Shown: positions 6,695 to 13,108 of the stretch, piece after piece | Numbering within the stretch: position 1 is the first letter of the stretch | Layout: the number at the start of each line of letters is the position of its first letter | NCBI GenBank assembly: GCA_002389785.1 | Contig: DGQS01000127.1 | Location: forward strand, 1-13,108 | Direction: 5' to 3' | Source of the DNA: Bacteroidetes bacterium UBA4408 | GTDB lineage: Bacteria; Bacteroidota; Bacteroidia; UBA4408 | DNA length: 13,108 nucleotides | Notes under the pieces: model-generated | What the model saw: the letters and a program-made list of their open reading frames with translations, nothing else | Told to the model about the DNA's origin: nothing | Databases searched by the model: none | Program-made: the position numbers and the translations under genes

Positions 6695-9226
6695 CTAACC
6701 CGGATCAACGTCTATATTTATTACAAGTGATTTGTATTCAGGAATTAGTTTTAGCTGAATGCACAATTCATGAATTTTTTGCTTCACTTGATTTGCCGAA
6801 ATTTCCTTTTCAATTTTAATAAGAATATTTTTTAAGAAGTAATTTCTTACCCTCGCAACAGCAGGAAACTCCGGACCTAAGATTCTGTTTGCAAAATGAT
6901 CACGCAGTTGTTGTGCTAAATCGTAGGAAGCATTATCTACAATGTTAGCATCTTTATGTTTCAAGGTAAGTCGAATTAATTTATCAAATGGTGGATAGTT
7001 AAATTTTTTACGTTCAACTAACTGACTTTCATAAAATGTTTCCCATTTATTATCGATTACGGTTTGTATTACTTCGTGGTTAGGAGTATAGGTTTGAATA
7101 ATTACTTTGCCGCGTTTCTCTTTACGTCCCGCTCTCCCGCTCACCTGCGCCATTAACTGATAGGCTCGTTCAAAAGCTCTGAAATCAGGGAAATGCATCA
7201 TGGTATCTGCATTTAAAATACCCACAACACTCACGTTATTAAAATCTAGACCTTTGGTAATCATTTGAGTTCCAACCAATACATCAATTGTTCCTTCCTC
7301 AAAGCTTTGTATCAAATTGGCATAAGCATACTTACTTCGGGTGGTATCTAAATCCATACGAGCTATACGTGCCTCCGGAAAAAAAATAGCCAACTCTTCT
7401 TCTATTTTTTCGGTACCAAAACCCTTCAACAATATTGCTGTATCGCCACATGCTTCGCACCGATCGGGTGGAGTAATACTAAATCCGCAATAATGGCATT
7501 TCAACAAATTGCTGTTTTTATGGTAGGTTAAACTTACATCGCATTGCTTACATTGAGGCACCCAGGCACAGGTAGTACATTCGAGCATAGGCGCAAATCC
7601 ACGACGGTTTTGAAATAATATAACCTGTTCCTTTTTTGATAAGGCAAGGCTAACTTCCTGTAGTAAAAGCGGGGTAAAGTGCGATTTCATTTCCTTTCGC
7701 TTTTTGCTTTCTTTTACATCTGCAACCAAAATCTCAGGAAGCTGAATTCCTCCATAACGCTCAGTTAATTGAACGTAACCATATTTATTTTGAAGGGCAT
7801 TGAAATACGACTCAATTGCCGGGGTTGCTGTACCTAACAGTGTTTTTGCTCCATGCATGCGTGCCAACACAAGTGCCGTATCGCGTGCGTTGTAGCGTGG
7901 TGCAGGATCGTACTGCTTATACGAAGTATCGTGTTCTTCGTCAACAATTACCAATCCCAAGTTCTTAAATGGTAAAAATAGAGATGACCTTGCGCCAATA
8001 ATTAATTGATAAGTTTGAGCATTCGAAACGCTTTCATTTGAATCAGTATCAACTTCAAAATCAAGCACTTTATTCCATACTTCCACTCGTTCATTTTCAC
8101 TGAATTTGCTATGATACACACCGACAGCTTCACCAAAAAATTTCCGAATTCGACTTATTATTTGCGTGGTTAAGGCTATTTCCGGTAATAAATACAATAT
8201 TTGTTTTTGCTGTTTGAAGGTTTCCTCAATAAGTTTTACATACAATTCAGTCTTTCCGCTAGAAGTTATACCTTGCAGTAAAACAACGTCCTTTTCGGCA
8301 AATTTTTCACCAATTTTTGTAAAAGCTTTATGCTGGTGTTCGCTTAATTCAACTGTTTTGTTCTGTGACCTGAATGTTCCTAATCGATCCACTTTCTGTG
8401 TATACAACTGTAGCACATTTTTCTTAATCAATTCGTTGAGCAGACTAGCTGAAGCACCCGATTCTTTTAGTAGTACCTCCTTTTTTACTTCATCAGTTGC
8501 CTCCCCATATTCTTTCGAAAGTTTCAAAAAGCACAGGAGTAATTGCAATTGCTTAAATGCACGTTTTTCGAGTTTATCAAAAATTGCGCGCATGTTTTGT
8601 TCGTCCTTAGCATATTCAGTAAGGCTTACAATAAATTCGGTTTTTTCTTTATACTTTTCTTTTATTGTTTCTTGTACTTCTACAATATTTTTTTCAATGA
8701 GTAATTTAATAGTGGGATAAACTGTTTTTATCCCGAGAATTTGAGTAGCCTCTTGCACTGTAATTACTTGTCGTAAAAACAAGGCTTCAGCAATCATAAA
8801 TTCCTTATCGCTTAATTTTTTTTCGAGCTCATTTTTTTGCTCTTCACTTTGTTGATCATAGGCAGGATGTAAACAAATTTTAGTTTCGCTCGAAAGCTTT
8901 AAGCCCGAAGGAAGAGCCGCATTCATAACCTCTCCGGGAGTACACATATAATAGGATGCCATCCATTCCCAAAGTTGAAACTGCAATTCAGTTACAAGGG
9001 GTTTTGCATCAACAATTGAATCGATGTATTTTGCTTCATAATTGGCAGGAGGAGTGGAATGTATCTTTCGAATTAAAGCGGTGTACAACTTCGATTTTCC
9101 CAGTTGTACCACTACCCTTTTCCCTATTTCAATTTCGCTATTTAATTCAAATGGGATACGATACGTATAGCGCTGTGGCAGTGCTAGAGGTAAAATAACA
9201 TCAACAAAAAGTGTAAGACGTTCCAT
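6695..9226 (-). CDS. priA: Primosomal protein N' (replication restart helicase PriA)
   Basis: PriA is the 3'-to-5' superfamily 2 helicase that recognises abandoned replication forks and reloads the replisome. The 843-residue protein has the N-terminal 3'-DNA-binding domain (about 1-105) and a winged-helix region. The helicase core has Walker A GITSSGKT (319-326), GARSSLFLPF (411-420), the DEEH box (429-432), GTATPA near 475-480, and motif VI QVSGRAGR (694-701). Between the helicase lobes, eight cysteines (550, 553, 559, 562, 577, 580, 590, 593) form the two expected zinc sites. The C-terminal domain ends in INIDVDPG. Nothing is missing. It is longer than the roughly 730-residue E. coli protein, with the extra length mainly between the DNA-binding domain and helicase core (about 120-290). 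It follows maf by 58 bp but has its own -7-like box. Confidence 0.96.
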   Translation of the reverse strand: MERLTLFVDVILPLALPQRYTYRIPFELNSEIEIGKRVVVQLGKSKLYTALIRKIHSTPPANYEAKYIDSIVDAKPLVTELQFQLWEWMASYYMCTPGEVMNAALPSGLKLSSETKICLHPAYDQQSEEQKNELEKKLSDKEFMIAEALFLRQVITVQEATQILGIKTVYPTIKLLIEKNIVEVQETIKEKYKEKTEFIVSLTEYAKDEQNMRAIFDKLEKRAFKQLQLLLCFLKLSKEYGEATDEVKKEVLLKESGASASLLNELIKKNVLQLYTQKVDRLGTFRSQNKTVELSEHQHKAFTKIGEKFAEKDVVLLQGITSSGKTELYVKLIEETFKQQKQILYLLPEIALTTQIISRIRKFFGEAVGVYHSKFSENERVEVWNKVLDFEVDTDSNESVSNAQTYQLIIGARSSLFLPFKNLGLVIVDEEHDTSYKQYDPAPRYNARDTALVLARMHGAKTLLGTATPAIESYFNALQNKYGYVQLTERYGGIQLPEILVADVKESKKRKEMKSHFTPLLLQEVSLALSKKEQVILFQNRRGFAPMLECTTCAWVPQCKQCDVSLTYHKNSNLLKCHYCGFSITPPDRCEACGDTAILLKGFGTEKIEEELAIFFPEARIARMDLDTTRSKYAYANLIQSFEEGTIDVLVGTQMITKGLDFNNVSVVGILNADTMMHFPDFRAFERAYQLMAQVSGRAGRKEKRGKVIIQTYTPNHEVIQTVIDNKWETFYESQLVERKKFNYPPFDKLIRLTLKHKDANIVDNASYDLAQQLRDHFANRILGPEFPAVARVRNYFLKNILIKIEKEISANQVKQKIHELCIQLKLIPEYKSLVINIDVDPG

Positions 9227-9252
9227 TTAAAATAAATCGATTCCAGGTAAGC

Positions 9253-9260
9253 CGAAAATA
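9253..9260 (-). promoter_or_regulatory. Possible -7 box (TATTTTCG) of priA
   Basis: On the minus strand TATTTTCG lies in the 58-bp gap after maf and ends 26 nt before the priA ATG. It is identical to the octamer before the amidotransferase-like gene. There is no clear -33 TTG, so priA may be transcribed both from here and by read-through from maf. Confidence 0.4.
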
Positions 9261-9284
9261 CGATATGAATTCGATTTTTACTTT

Positions 9285-9962
9285 TTAAAAATTTGTTAAT
9301 TCATCGGCCAATTCCACCAATGGCAAACCCATCACGTTAAAATATGAACCTTCTATTTTTTCAACTTCAAGCGGAGGTACAAGTACATCTCTTTTTGTTT
9401 TACTAGACTCAATTATACTAAGCTTGCCGAGTTTTGTTAAAAAATCAATTTCCTTTTTCGAACAAGGATTCATACCTTCCGGTAGGCATTCCTGAGCTCC
9501 GTATGCTCCTGCTTTATCGTAGGGTTTGTATACATTCACATATTGCTGAATTTGCTCTAAGCTATGCTTTTTAAAATACACATTGGTTGTAGTATAAAAG
9601 CTGTGTGTTTTTTTTTGTGATTTTAAGCAAACAGCAGTAAAAACCTGATGCATATTTCCTGAAAGCACTTCTAACATCGATACAGCCTCATCAAAGTTAT
9701 CAGGTTTATTTAGCACCTTGTTATTTATCCAAACTATTGTATCGGCAGTAATAATAAGGTTGTGGGGCTGTTGTAATTCTTCCTCAAAGCATTGTGATTT
9801 AATTTCACTCAAGTACAATGGGATCTCTTGAGCAACTAAATTTAAAGGAAAACTTTCGTCAATTTCTTTGGTTTTAACACTAAAATCAACGCCTAACACA
9901 TTCAACAATTGGTGCCTGCGTGGAGATTTGGAAGCTAAGATGCAATGATAATTTAATTTCAT
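9285..9962 (-). CDS. maf: Maf-like nucleoside triphosphate pyrophosphatase
   Basis: Maf proteins hydrolyse non-canonical or regulatory nucleoside triphosphates to the monophosphate and pyrophosphate. The 225-residue protein shows the family signatures in order: LASKSPRRHQLL (9-20), the catalytic TADTIVW (72-78), YDKAGAYGAQE (148-158), and IEGSYFNVMGLPL (193-205). The typical protein is about 190-200 residues. The extra length is a segment of about 34 residues (159-192) with two cysteines (159, 167), inserted just before IEGSYFNV. I have the impression that some other Bacteroidota Maf proteins carry a similar insert, but cannot verify it. The ATG overlaps the stop codon of the upstream DUF423 gene by one base (TAATG), so translation is likely coupled. 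Substrate (dTTP/UTP versus modified nucleotides) cannot be read from the sequence. Confidence 0.92.
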   Translation of the reverse strand: MKLNYHCILASKSPRRHQLLNVLGVDFSVKTKEIDESFPLNLVAQEIPLYLSEIKSQCFEEELQQPHNLIITADTIVWINNKVLNKPDNFDEAVSMLEVLSGNMHQVFTAVCLKSQKKTHSFYTTTNVYFKKHSLEQIQQYVNVYKPYDKAGAYGAQECLPEGMNPCSKKEIDFLTKLGKLSIIESSKTKRDVLVPPLEVEKIEGSYFNVMGLPLVELADELTNF

Positions 9963-10363
9963 TATTCAGCCGCTGTCTTTATTTTGCTAAATGCAAAAAT
10001 CAAATAAATCCATCCGGCCATGAATACCATACCTCCAATTGGTGTAATTGGTCCCAACCATTTATAGTTACTAATACCTAGTAAATCACGACATGATAAT
10101 AAATAAATAGAGCCGGAAAAAAGTAATATACCCAGGAAAAACAATTGTGAAATTCGGACTACCTGTTTTTTGTTTAACCTCTCGTAAAAAGAAAGCACTA
10201 ACAAAGCTGCCAATGAATGATACATTTGGTAACGGACTGCTGTTTCATAACTGAGCAATTGCTCGCTACTAAGCAAGGGTTTTAAAGTATGTGCTCCAAA
10301 GGCTCCTAAACACACTGAACACAAGGCTAAAGAAGCTGCAATTATTAAAGATGTTTTTAGCAT
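9962..10363 (-). CDS. DUF423 (YgdD-type) membrane protein
   Basis: This is a 133-residue integral inner-membrane protein with four predicted membrane segments (about 4-24, 46-60, 71-90 and 104-125). It carries the DUF423 hallmarks: GAFGAH at 20-25, the ETAVRYQMYHSLA region around 40-52, and PIGGMVFMAGW at 108-118. The family is widespread and has no established biochemical role. It overlaps maf by one base, so the two form a translationally coupled unit. No -7 box is visible at the usual 18-30 nt distance. That stretch is occupied by a strong hairpin followed by a T-tract, so expression may depend on read-through of that terminator from the DUF4476 gene. Confidence 0.85.
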   Translation of the reverse strand: MLKTSLIIAASLALCSVCLGAFGAHTLKPLLSSEQLLSYETAVRYQMYHSLAALLVLSFYERLNKKQVVRISQLFFLGILLFSGSIYLLSCRDLLGISNYKWLGPITPIGGMVFMAGWIYLIFAFSKIKTAAE

Positions 10364-10366
10364 GGT

Positions 10367-10412
10367 AAAAATTAAAACGTCAGTGCTTCTAGACCTATTA
10401 GTAGCACTGACG
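10367..10412 (-). terminator. Rho-independent terminator after the DUF4476 gene
   Basis: A perfect 10-bp stem (10403-10412 with 10378-10387; CGTCAGTGCT/AGCACTGACG) is capped by a 15-nt loop in which three further pairs can form. On the minus strand it is followed at once by TTTTAATTTTT (10377-10367). The stem begins 26 bp after the DUF4476 stop codon. The + strand side lacks a clean T-run, so it is directional. It ends three bases before the DUF423 ATG. Confidence 0.85.
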
Positions 10413-10438
10413 CTTTGAGTTTATAAGTGTGAAATTAG

Positions 10439-11362
10439 TTATCTTCTGAAACCTTGGATATAGGAATTTAATTCATCAATTGACGATGAAAAAGTAAAAG
10501 CATCATTAATTTGATAATAATTCCCTATGTCAAAAGTATATCCATAGGCATACTTCGCTAAATCAAGTCGTGTATCTTCAAAACTAAACAACAACATAAT
10601 TTCTTTAACTTGTGAGGACAAAAGGCAATTACTTGAAATTACTTGTTTCGCAATTGTAAGCTTGGTATCGTCAAAACTTTTAGAGGAAATAGAATTTTTA
10701 ACACCATTAAAATCCTGGTGACTCAGAGGCCAAGGACATCCAACTGCACCATTGTATCCGGGCATTACATACACTTTTTGCTTAGGTTGTTCAGGTTCTG
10801 AATTGCTGTAAGTGGTAGTAGTATGGGTTGTTGTGGTAGTAGTTTGACTGCTTCCATAAGTATCCATTCCGCTTACATTCATGTTGATTCCAACGCCACC
10901 TATTCCTACATTTACATTTACATTGTCGGGTTCACCATAAGACGTAGTGGTAGTAGTAGTTTGTTGTGTTACTGCAGGTGTTGAATGATATACAACTACC
11001 GATTCGCCTGCCCGAGCTGGAGCTGCTTCAGCCATAGGAACAGCACTTTGTAAACGTATGGTATATACTGAACTTGCATTTTTCTTTATGGAATAAGTAA
11101 CTTCTGAACCCGGCTCCAAATACACAGTTTTATCCATATCCGGAATTGATTTATTTTCAAAGATTACTTTCATTTTATAATTCGGAGCATTTAAACCGGT
11201 TACCTTTACATTGGTTTCGGGCTTAGCATTTTGTTTAATCCCATTTAAAATTACAGTAAACTGCTCCCCTTGCTCAGTAAACAAAATCAAATTTGAATTC
11301 TGCGCAAAGCTGTTGTTCATGCTTAAAATAGCGACTAGTAAAAGGATAAAAAAATTTTTCAT
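10439..11362 (-). CDS. Secreted DUF4476 domain protein
   Basis: This is a 307-residue exported protein. The signal peptide (1-20) ends SFA before QN. Residues 22-105 form a beta-rich domain that resembles PEGA-like surface domains in pattern. The centre (about 110-195) is low-complexity: threonine runs at 135-140, 164-169 and 171-174 flank an Asn/Val/Gly segment (147-164). The C-terminal part (about 214-304) is DUF4476, recognisable from the SFDDTKLTIAKQ, CLLSSQVKEIMLLFSFED and RLDLAKYAY order, which ends FDIGNYY...F. DUF4476 proteins are common in Bacteroidota and have no known function. They are exported, and a cell-surface or periplasmic role is inferred only from the signal peptide. It is monocistronic, to judge by the strong terminator just downstream. 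Confidence 0.85.
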   Translation of the reverse strand: MKNFFILLLVAILSMNNSFAQNSNLILFTEQGEQFTVILNGIKQNAKPETNVKVTGLNAPNYKMKVIFENKSIPDMDKTVYLEPGSEVTYSIKKNASSVYTIRLQSAVPMAEAAPARAGESVVVYHSTPAVTQQTTTTTTSYGEPDNVNVNVGIGGVGINMNVSGMDTYGSSQTTTTTTHTTTTYSNSEPEQPKQKVYVMPGYNGAVGCPWPLSHQDFNGVKNSISSKSFDDTKLTIAKQVISSNCLLSSQVKEIMLLFSFEDTRLDLAKYAYGYTFDIGNYYQINDAFTFSSSIDELNSYIQGFRR

Positions 11363-11392
11363 ACAAAGATTTAAGTTTGGTTATGGTTTTTA

Positions 11393-11400
11393 CAAATTAA
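11393..11400 (-). promoter_or_regulatory. Possible -7 box of the DUF4476 gene
   Basis: The minus strand reads TTAATTTG, one base off TAnnTTTG, ending 30 nt before the ATG. The -33 element is not evident. This is the weakest of the proposed boxes. Confidence 0.25.
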
Positions 11401-11489
11401 GGTTTTTGTGTAATAAAGTGTTCGTTTAAAAATTGATTACGAAATTAGTAAATTGTTTTATAAGTTAAGAACACTGCAGTTAAAAAAAC

Positions 11490-11497
11490 TAAATTCG
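11490..11497 (+). promoter_or_regulatory. Possible -7 box (TAAATTCG) of the saccharopine dehydrogenase gene
   Basis: TAAATTCG ends 18 nt before the ATG at 11516. It has the same TTCG ending as the boxes proposed for priA and the amidotransferase-like gene. It lies inside the upstream in-frame extension, which favours the ATG over the TTG at 11453. Confidence 0.35.
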
Positions 11498-11515
11498 CAC
11501 AAAATTTTACAATTC

Positions 11516-12835
11516 ATGAAACAAGTATTTATTATTGGTGCCGGACGTTCTTCTGCTTCTTTAATTACCTATCTTTTAAAACAAGCTAGGAAAGAAAACT
11601 GGAAGATAAAAGTGGGAGATTTTTCATTCGAATTAGCCCAACAAAAAGTTGAAAATCACCCCTTGGGTGAGGCGATTCAATTCGACATGAACGATGAGGC
11701 GGCGCGTCATCGCGAAATTGAAGCCGCTGATTTAATTGTTAGTATGTTACCGGCACACCTGCATATTCAAGTAGCAAAAGATTGCGTTCGATTCAAAAAA
11801 CACCTAGTTACAGCTTCTTATCTTTCAAACGAAATGCGTGACTTGCATGAACAAGCAAAAAATGCAGGTATTTTATTGCTTAATGAAATTGGGTTAGATC
11901 CGGGTATTGATCACATGTCGGCTATGCAAATTATTGAGAGTTTGAAATCCGAAAACGAAGAAATAGTTTCCTTTAAATCGTATTGCGGTGGATTGGTCGC
12001 ACCTGAAAGTAACGATAATCCCTGGGGCTATAAATTTTCATGGAACCCACGAAATGTAGTTCTTGCCGGACAATCTACAGCACAATACATTGAACAGGGA
12101 CAAAAAAAGTACCTTCCATATAATCGATTATTTACACAAACGGATATTATTGAAGTTGATGGATTAGGCAAATTTGATGGATACGCCAATCGGGATTCAC
12201 TTTCGTACCGTGTTCCTTATGGATTAAAAAATGTTGCCACTATTTTACGCGGAACATTAAGAACTACCGGCTTTTGTAAAGCTTGGAATGTATTTGTAAA
12301 ACTTGGTTTAACCGATGATAGTTACCAAATTGAAAATGCAAACCTATTGACCTATCGTGAATTGTTGGAAGCCTTTTTACCAAAGGGAAACGATTCAGTG
12401 GAAAAAAAATTAGAACGCTTTATGAGAGCCGAATATGATGCTGAAGTAAGCTACAAATTGAATTGGCTTGGACTGTTTGATAACACGCGTATATCACTCG
12501 AAAAAGGAAGTCCGGCACAGCTCTTACAGCATTTGCTTGAATCGAAATGGATATTAAAACCAAACGACAAAGACATGATTGTGATGCAACATCAATTTAT
12601 CACATCAAAAAATAGACACATTAGTTCTACCTTGGTTGTAAAAGGAGATGACAATGTGCACACGGCCATGGCTAAAACAGTAGGATTACCTATGGCCATT
12701 GCCACTCGTAAAATATTATTGGGTGATATTAAATTAACAGGTGTACATATTCCTGTAATGAAAGAAATTTATTTACCTGTATTGATGGAATTGGAAGAAC
12801 TAGGTATTCAATTTATTGAAAAAATACATTCCTGA
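11516..12835 (+). CDS. Saccharopine dehydrogenase, Lys9-type (L-glutamate forming)
   Basis: This 439-residue NAD(P)-dependent enzyme belongs to the saccharopine dehydrogenase family. The Rossmann loop IIGAGRSSASL is at 6-16, SMLPA at 76-80, and the very characteristic NEIGLDPGIDHMSA at 123-136. NPWGYKFSWNPRNVVLAGQ follows, in the same arrangement as yeast Lys9 (about 446 residues). That enzyme interconverts saccharopine and alpha-aminoadipate semialdehyde plus glutamate. In bacteria the family usually serves lysine catabolism. No lysine-ketoglutarate reductase or aminoadipate semialdehyde dehydrogenase is adjacent here, so the direction and pathway are inferred. The open frame reaches 21 codons further upstream to a TTG at 11453, but the ATG gives the normal family N-terminus directly before the Rossmann strand. 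It abuts the convergent methyltransferase gene with no base between stops. Confidence 0.87.
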   Translation: MKQVFIIGAGRSSASLITYLLKQARKENWKIKVGDFSFELAQQKVENHPLGEAIQFDMNDEAARHREIEAADLIVSMLPAHLHIQVAKDCVRFKKHLVTASYLSNEMRDLHEQAKNAGILLLNEIGLDPGIDHMSAMQIIESLKSENEEIVSFKSYCGGLVAPESNDNPWGYKFSWNPRNVVLAGQSTAQYIEQGQKKYLPYNRLFTQTDIIEVDGLGKFDGYANRDSLSYRVPYGLKNVATILRGTLRTTGFCKAWNVFVKLGLTDDSYQIENANLLTYRELLEAFLPKGNDSVEKKLERFMRAEYDAEVSYKLNWLGLFDNTRISLEKGSPAQLLQHLLESKWILKPNDKDMIVMQHQFITSKNRHISSTLVVKGDDNVHTAMAKTVGLPMAIATRKILLGDIKLTGVHIPVMKEIYLPVLMELEELGIQFIEKIHS

Positions 12836-13108
12836 TTAAAAAGCTAAATAGTAGTCCTTTGTTAGCTCTTTGTATTCGTCTGAGTAAGAATGACGTTCAT
12901 CTAATTCAATTACAATGCTGCTTTCAGAAAACGAAGTAGGGTTAAATTTAAACTGCATCAACAATCGCTTTTCAGTTTTATCGGTACGTGTTTTTACCCT
13001 CAAAATTTTATCAATGTGCAAGCGTTTTGTTTCAGCCATATCTCTAAATAATTCGGCTTCTTTAAATGGGAGTATCACACAAAATTTTCCCTTTTTATCC
13101 AATAATTT
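12836..13108 (-). CDS. trmN6: tRNA1(Val) (adenine-N6)-methyltransferase, 3' end only
   Basis: This is the last 90 codons of a gene that continues beyond the right edge; the frame is open to 13108. A TTG at 13102-13100 is an internal leucine, not a start, because the family motif begins upstream of it. The visible sequence begins KLLDKKGKFCVILPF, the late beta-strand region of class I methyltransferases of the small/YfiC type. It ends HSYSDEYKELTKDYYLAF, the typical C-terminus of TrmN6. TrmN6 methylates A37 of tRNA1(Val) using S-adenosylmethionine. The catalytic NPPY motif would lie outside the window and cannot be checked. Other small-domain methyltransferases remain possible, but the C-terminal signature favours TrmN6. 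Confidence 0.72.
   Translation of the reverse strand, partial: KLLDKKGKFCVILPFKEAELFRDMAETKRLHIDKILRVKTRTDKTEKRLLMQFKFNPTSFSESSIVIELDERHSYSDEYKELTKDYYLAF

Noticed and set aside
8166..8720. A long open frame on the + strand opposite priA
   Set aside because: It lies wholly antisense to conserved PriA sequence, its product is Ser/Phe/Cys-rich as expected from complementing Lys/Glu codons, and it has no recognisable domain.
11453..11515. 21-codon extension of the saccharopine dehydrogenase from a TTG
   Set aside because: The Rossmann strand begins right after the ATG at 11516. The extension is Lys/Leu-rich leader-like sequence and contains the proposed -7 box.

Overview
The window looks like chromosomal core sequence from an AT-rich member of the Bacteroidota. 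Three things point there: the protein variants (a FabI with the N-terminal MNYNLLKGKRGIISGALD pattern, a DUF4476 secreted protein, and a Maf with a long insert), start regions without clear Shine-Dalgarno sequences, and repeated -7 boxes of the Bacteroidota type (TAnnTTTG) placed 18-30 nt before start codons. I cannot assign a genus.

Layout. Positions 1-638 hold no convincing gene but are unusually rich in inverted and direct repeats. At 666-1160 (+) lies a SixA-type histidine phosphatase, converging on 1162-1869 (-), a small outer-membrane beta-barrel protein with a GTG start. That gene follows fabI (1889-2695, -) by 19 bp and probably shares its transcript. recN (2771-4426, -) is divergent from a carboxylate-amine ligase of the GCS2/YbdK family (4674-5774, +). 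That ligase is followed by a class I glutamine amidotransferase-like protein (5882-6691, +). priA (6695-9226, -), maf (9285-9962, -) and a DUF423 membrane protein (9962-10363, -) run leftwards. A secreted DUF4476 protein (10439-11362, -) ends just before a strong intrinsic terminator that sits in the DUF423 leader. A Lys9-type saccharopine dehydrogenase (11516-12835, +) meets the 3' end of a trmN6-like tRNA methyltransferase (12836-13108, -), which runs off the right edge.

How the genes relate. Most are unconnected housekeeping functions: fatty-acid elongation (fabI), recombination and replication restart (recN, priA), nucleotide sanitation (maf), lysine metabolism and tRNA modification. The only pair suggesting a joint pathway is the GCS2-family ligase plus the amidotransferase-like protein, whose nucleophile elbow is atypical. 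Three convergent pairs are separated by 0-3 bp, so their transcripts must overlap or end inside the facing gene.

No mobile element, CRISPR array, tRNA or rRNA was seen. The least explained part is the repeat-structured, gene-free zone at the left edge. I see no clear evidence for a complete new multi-gene system.
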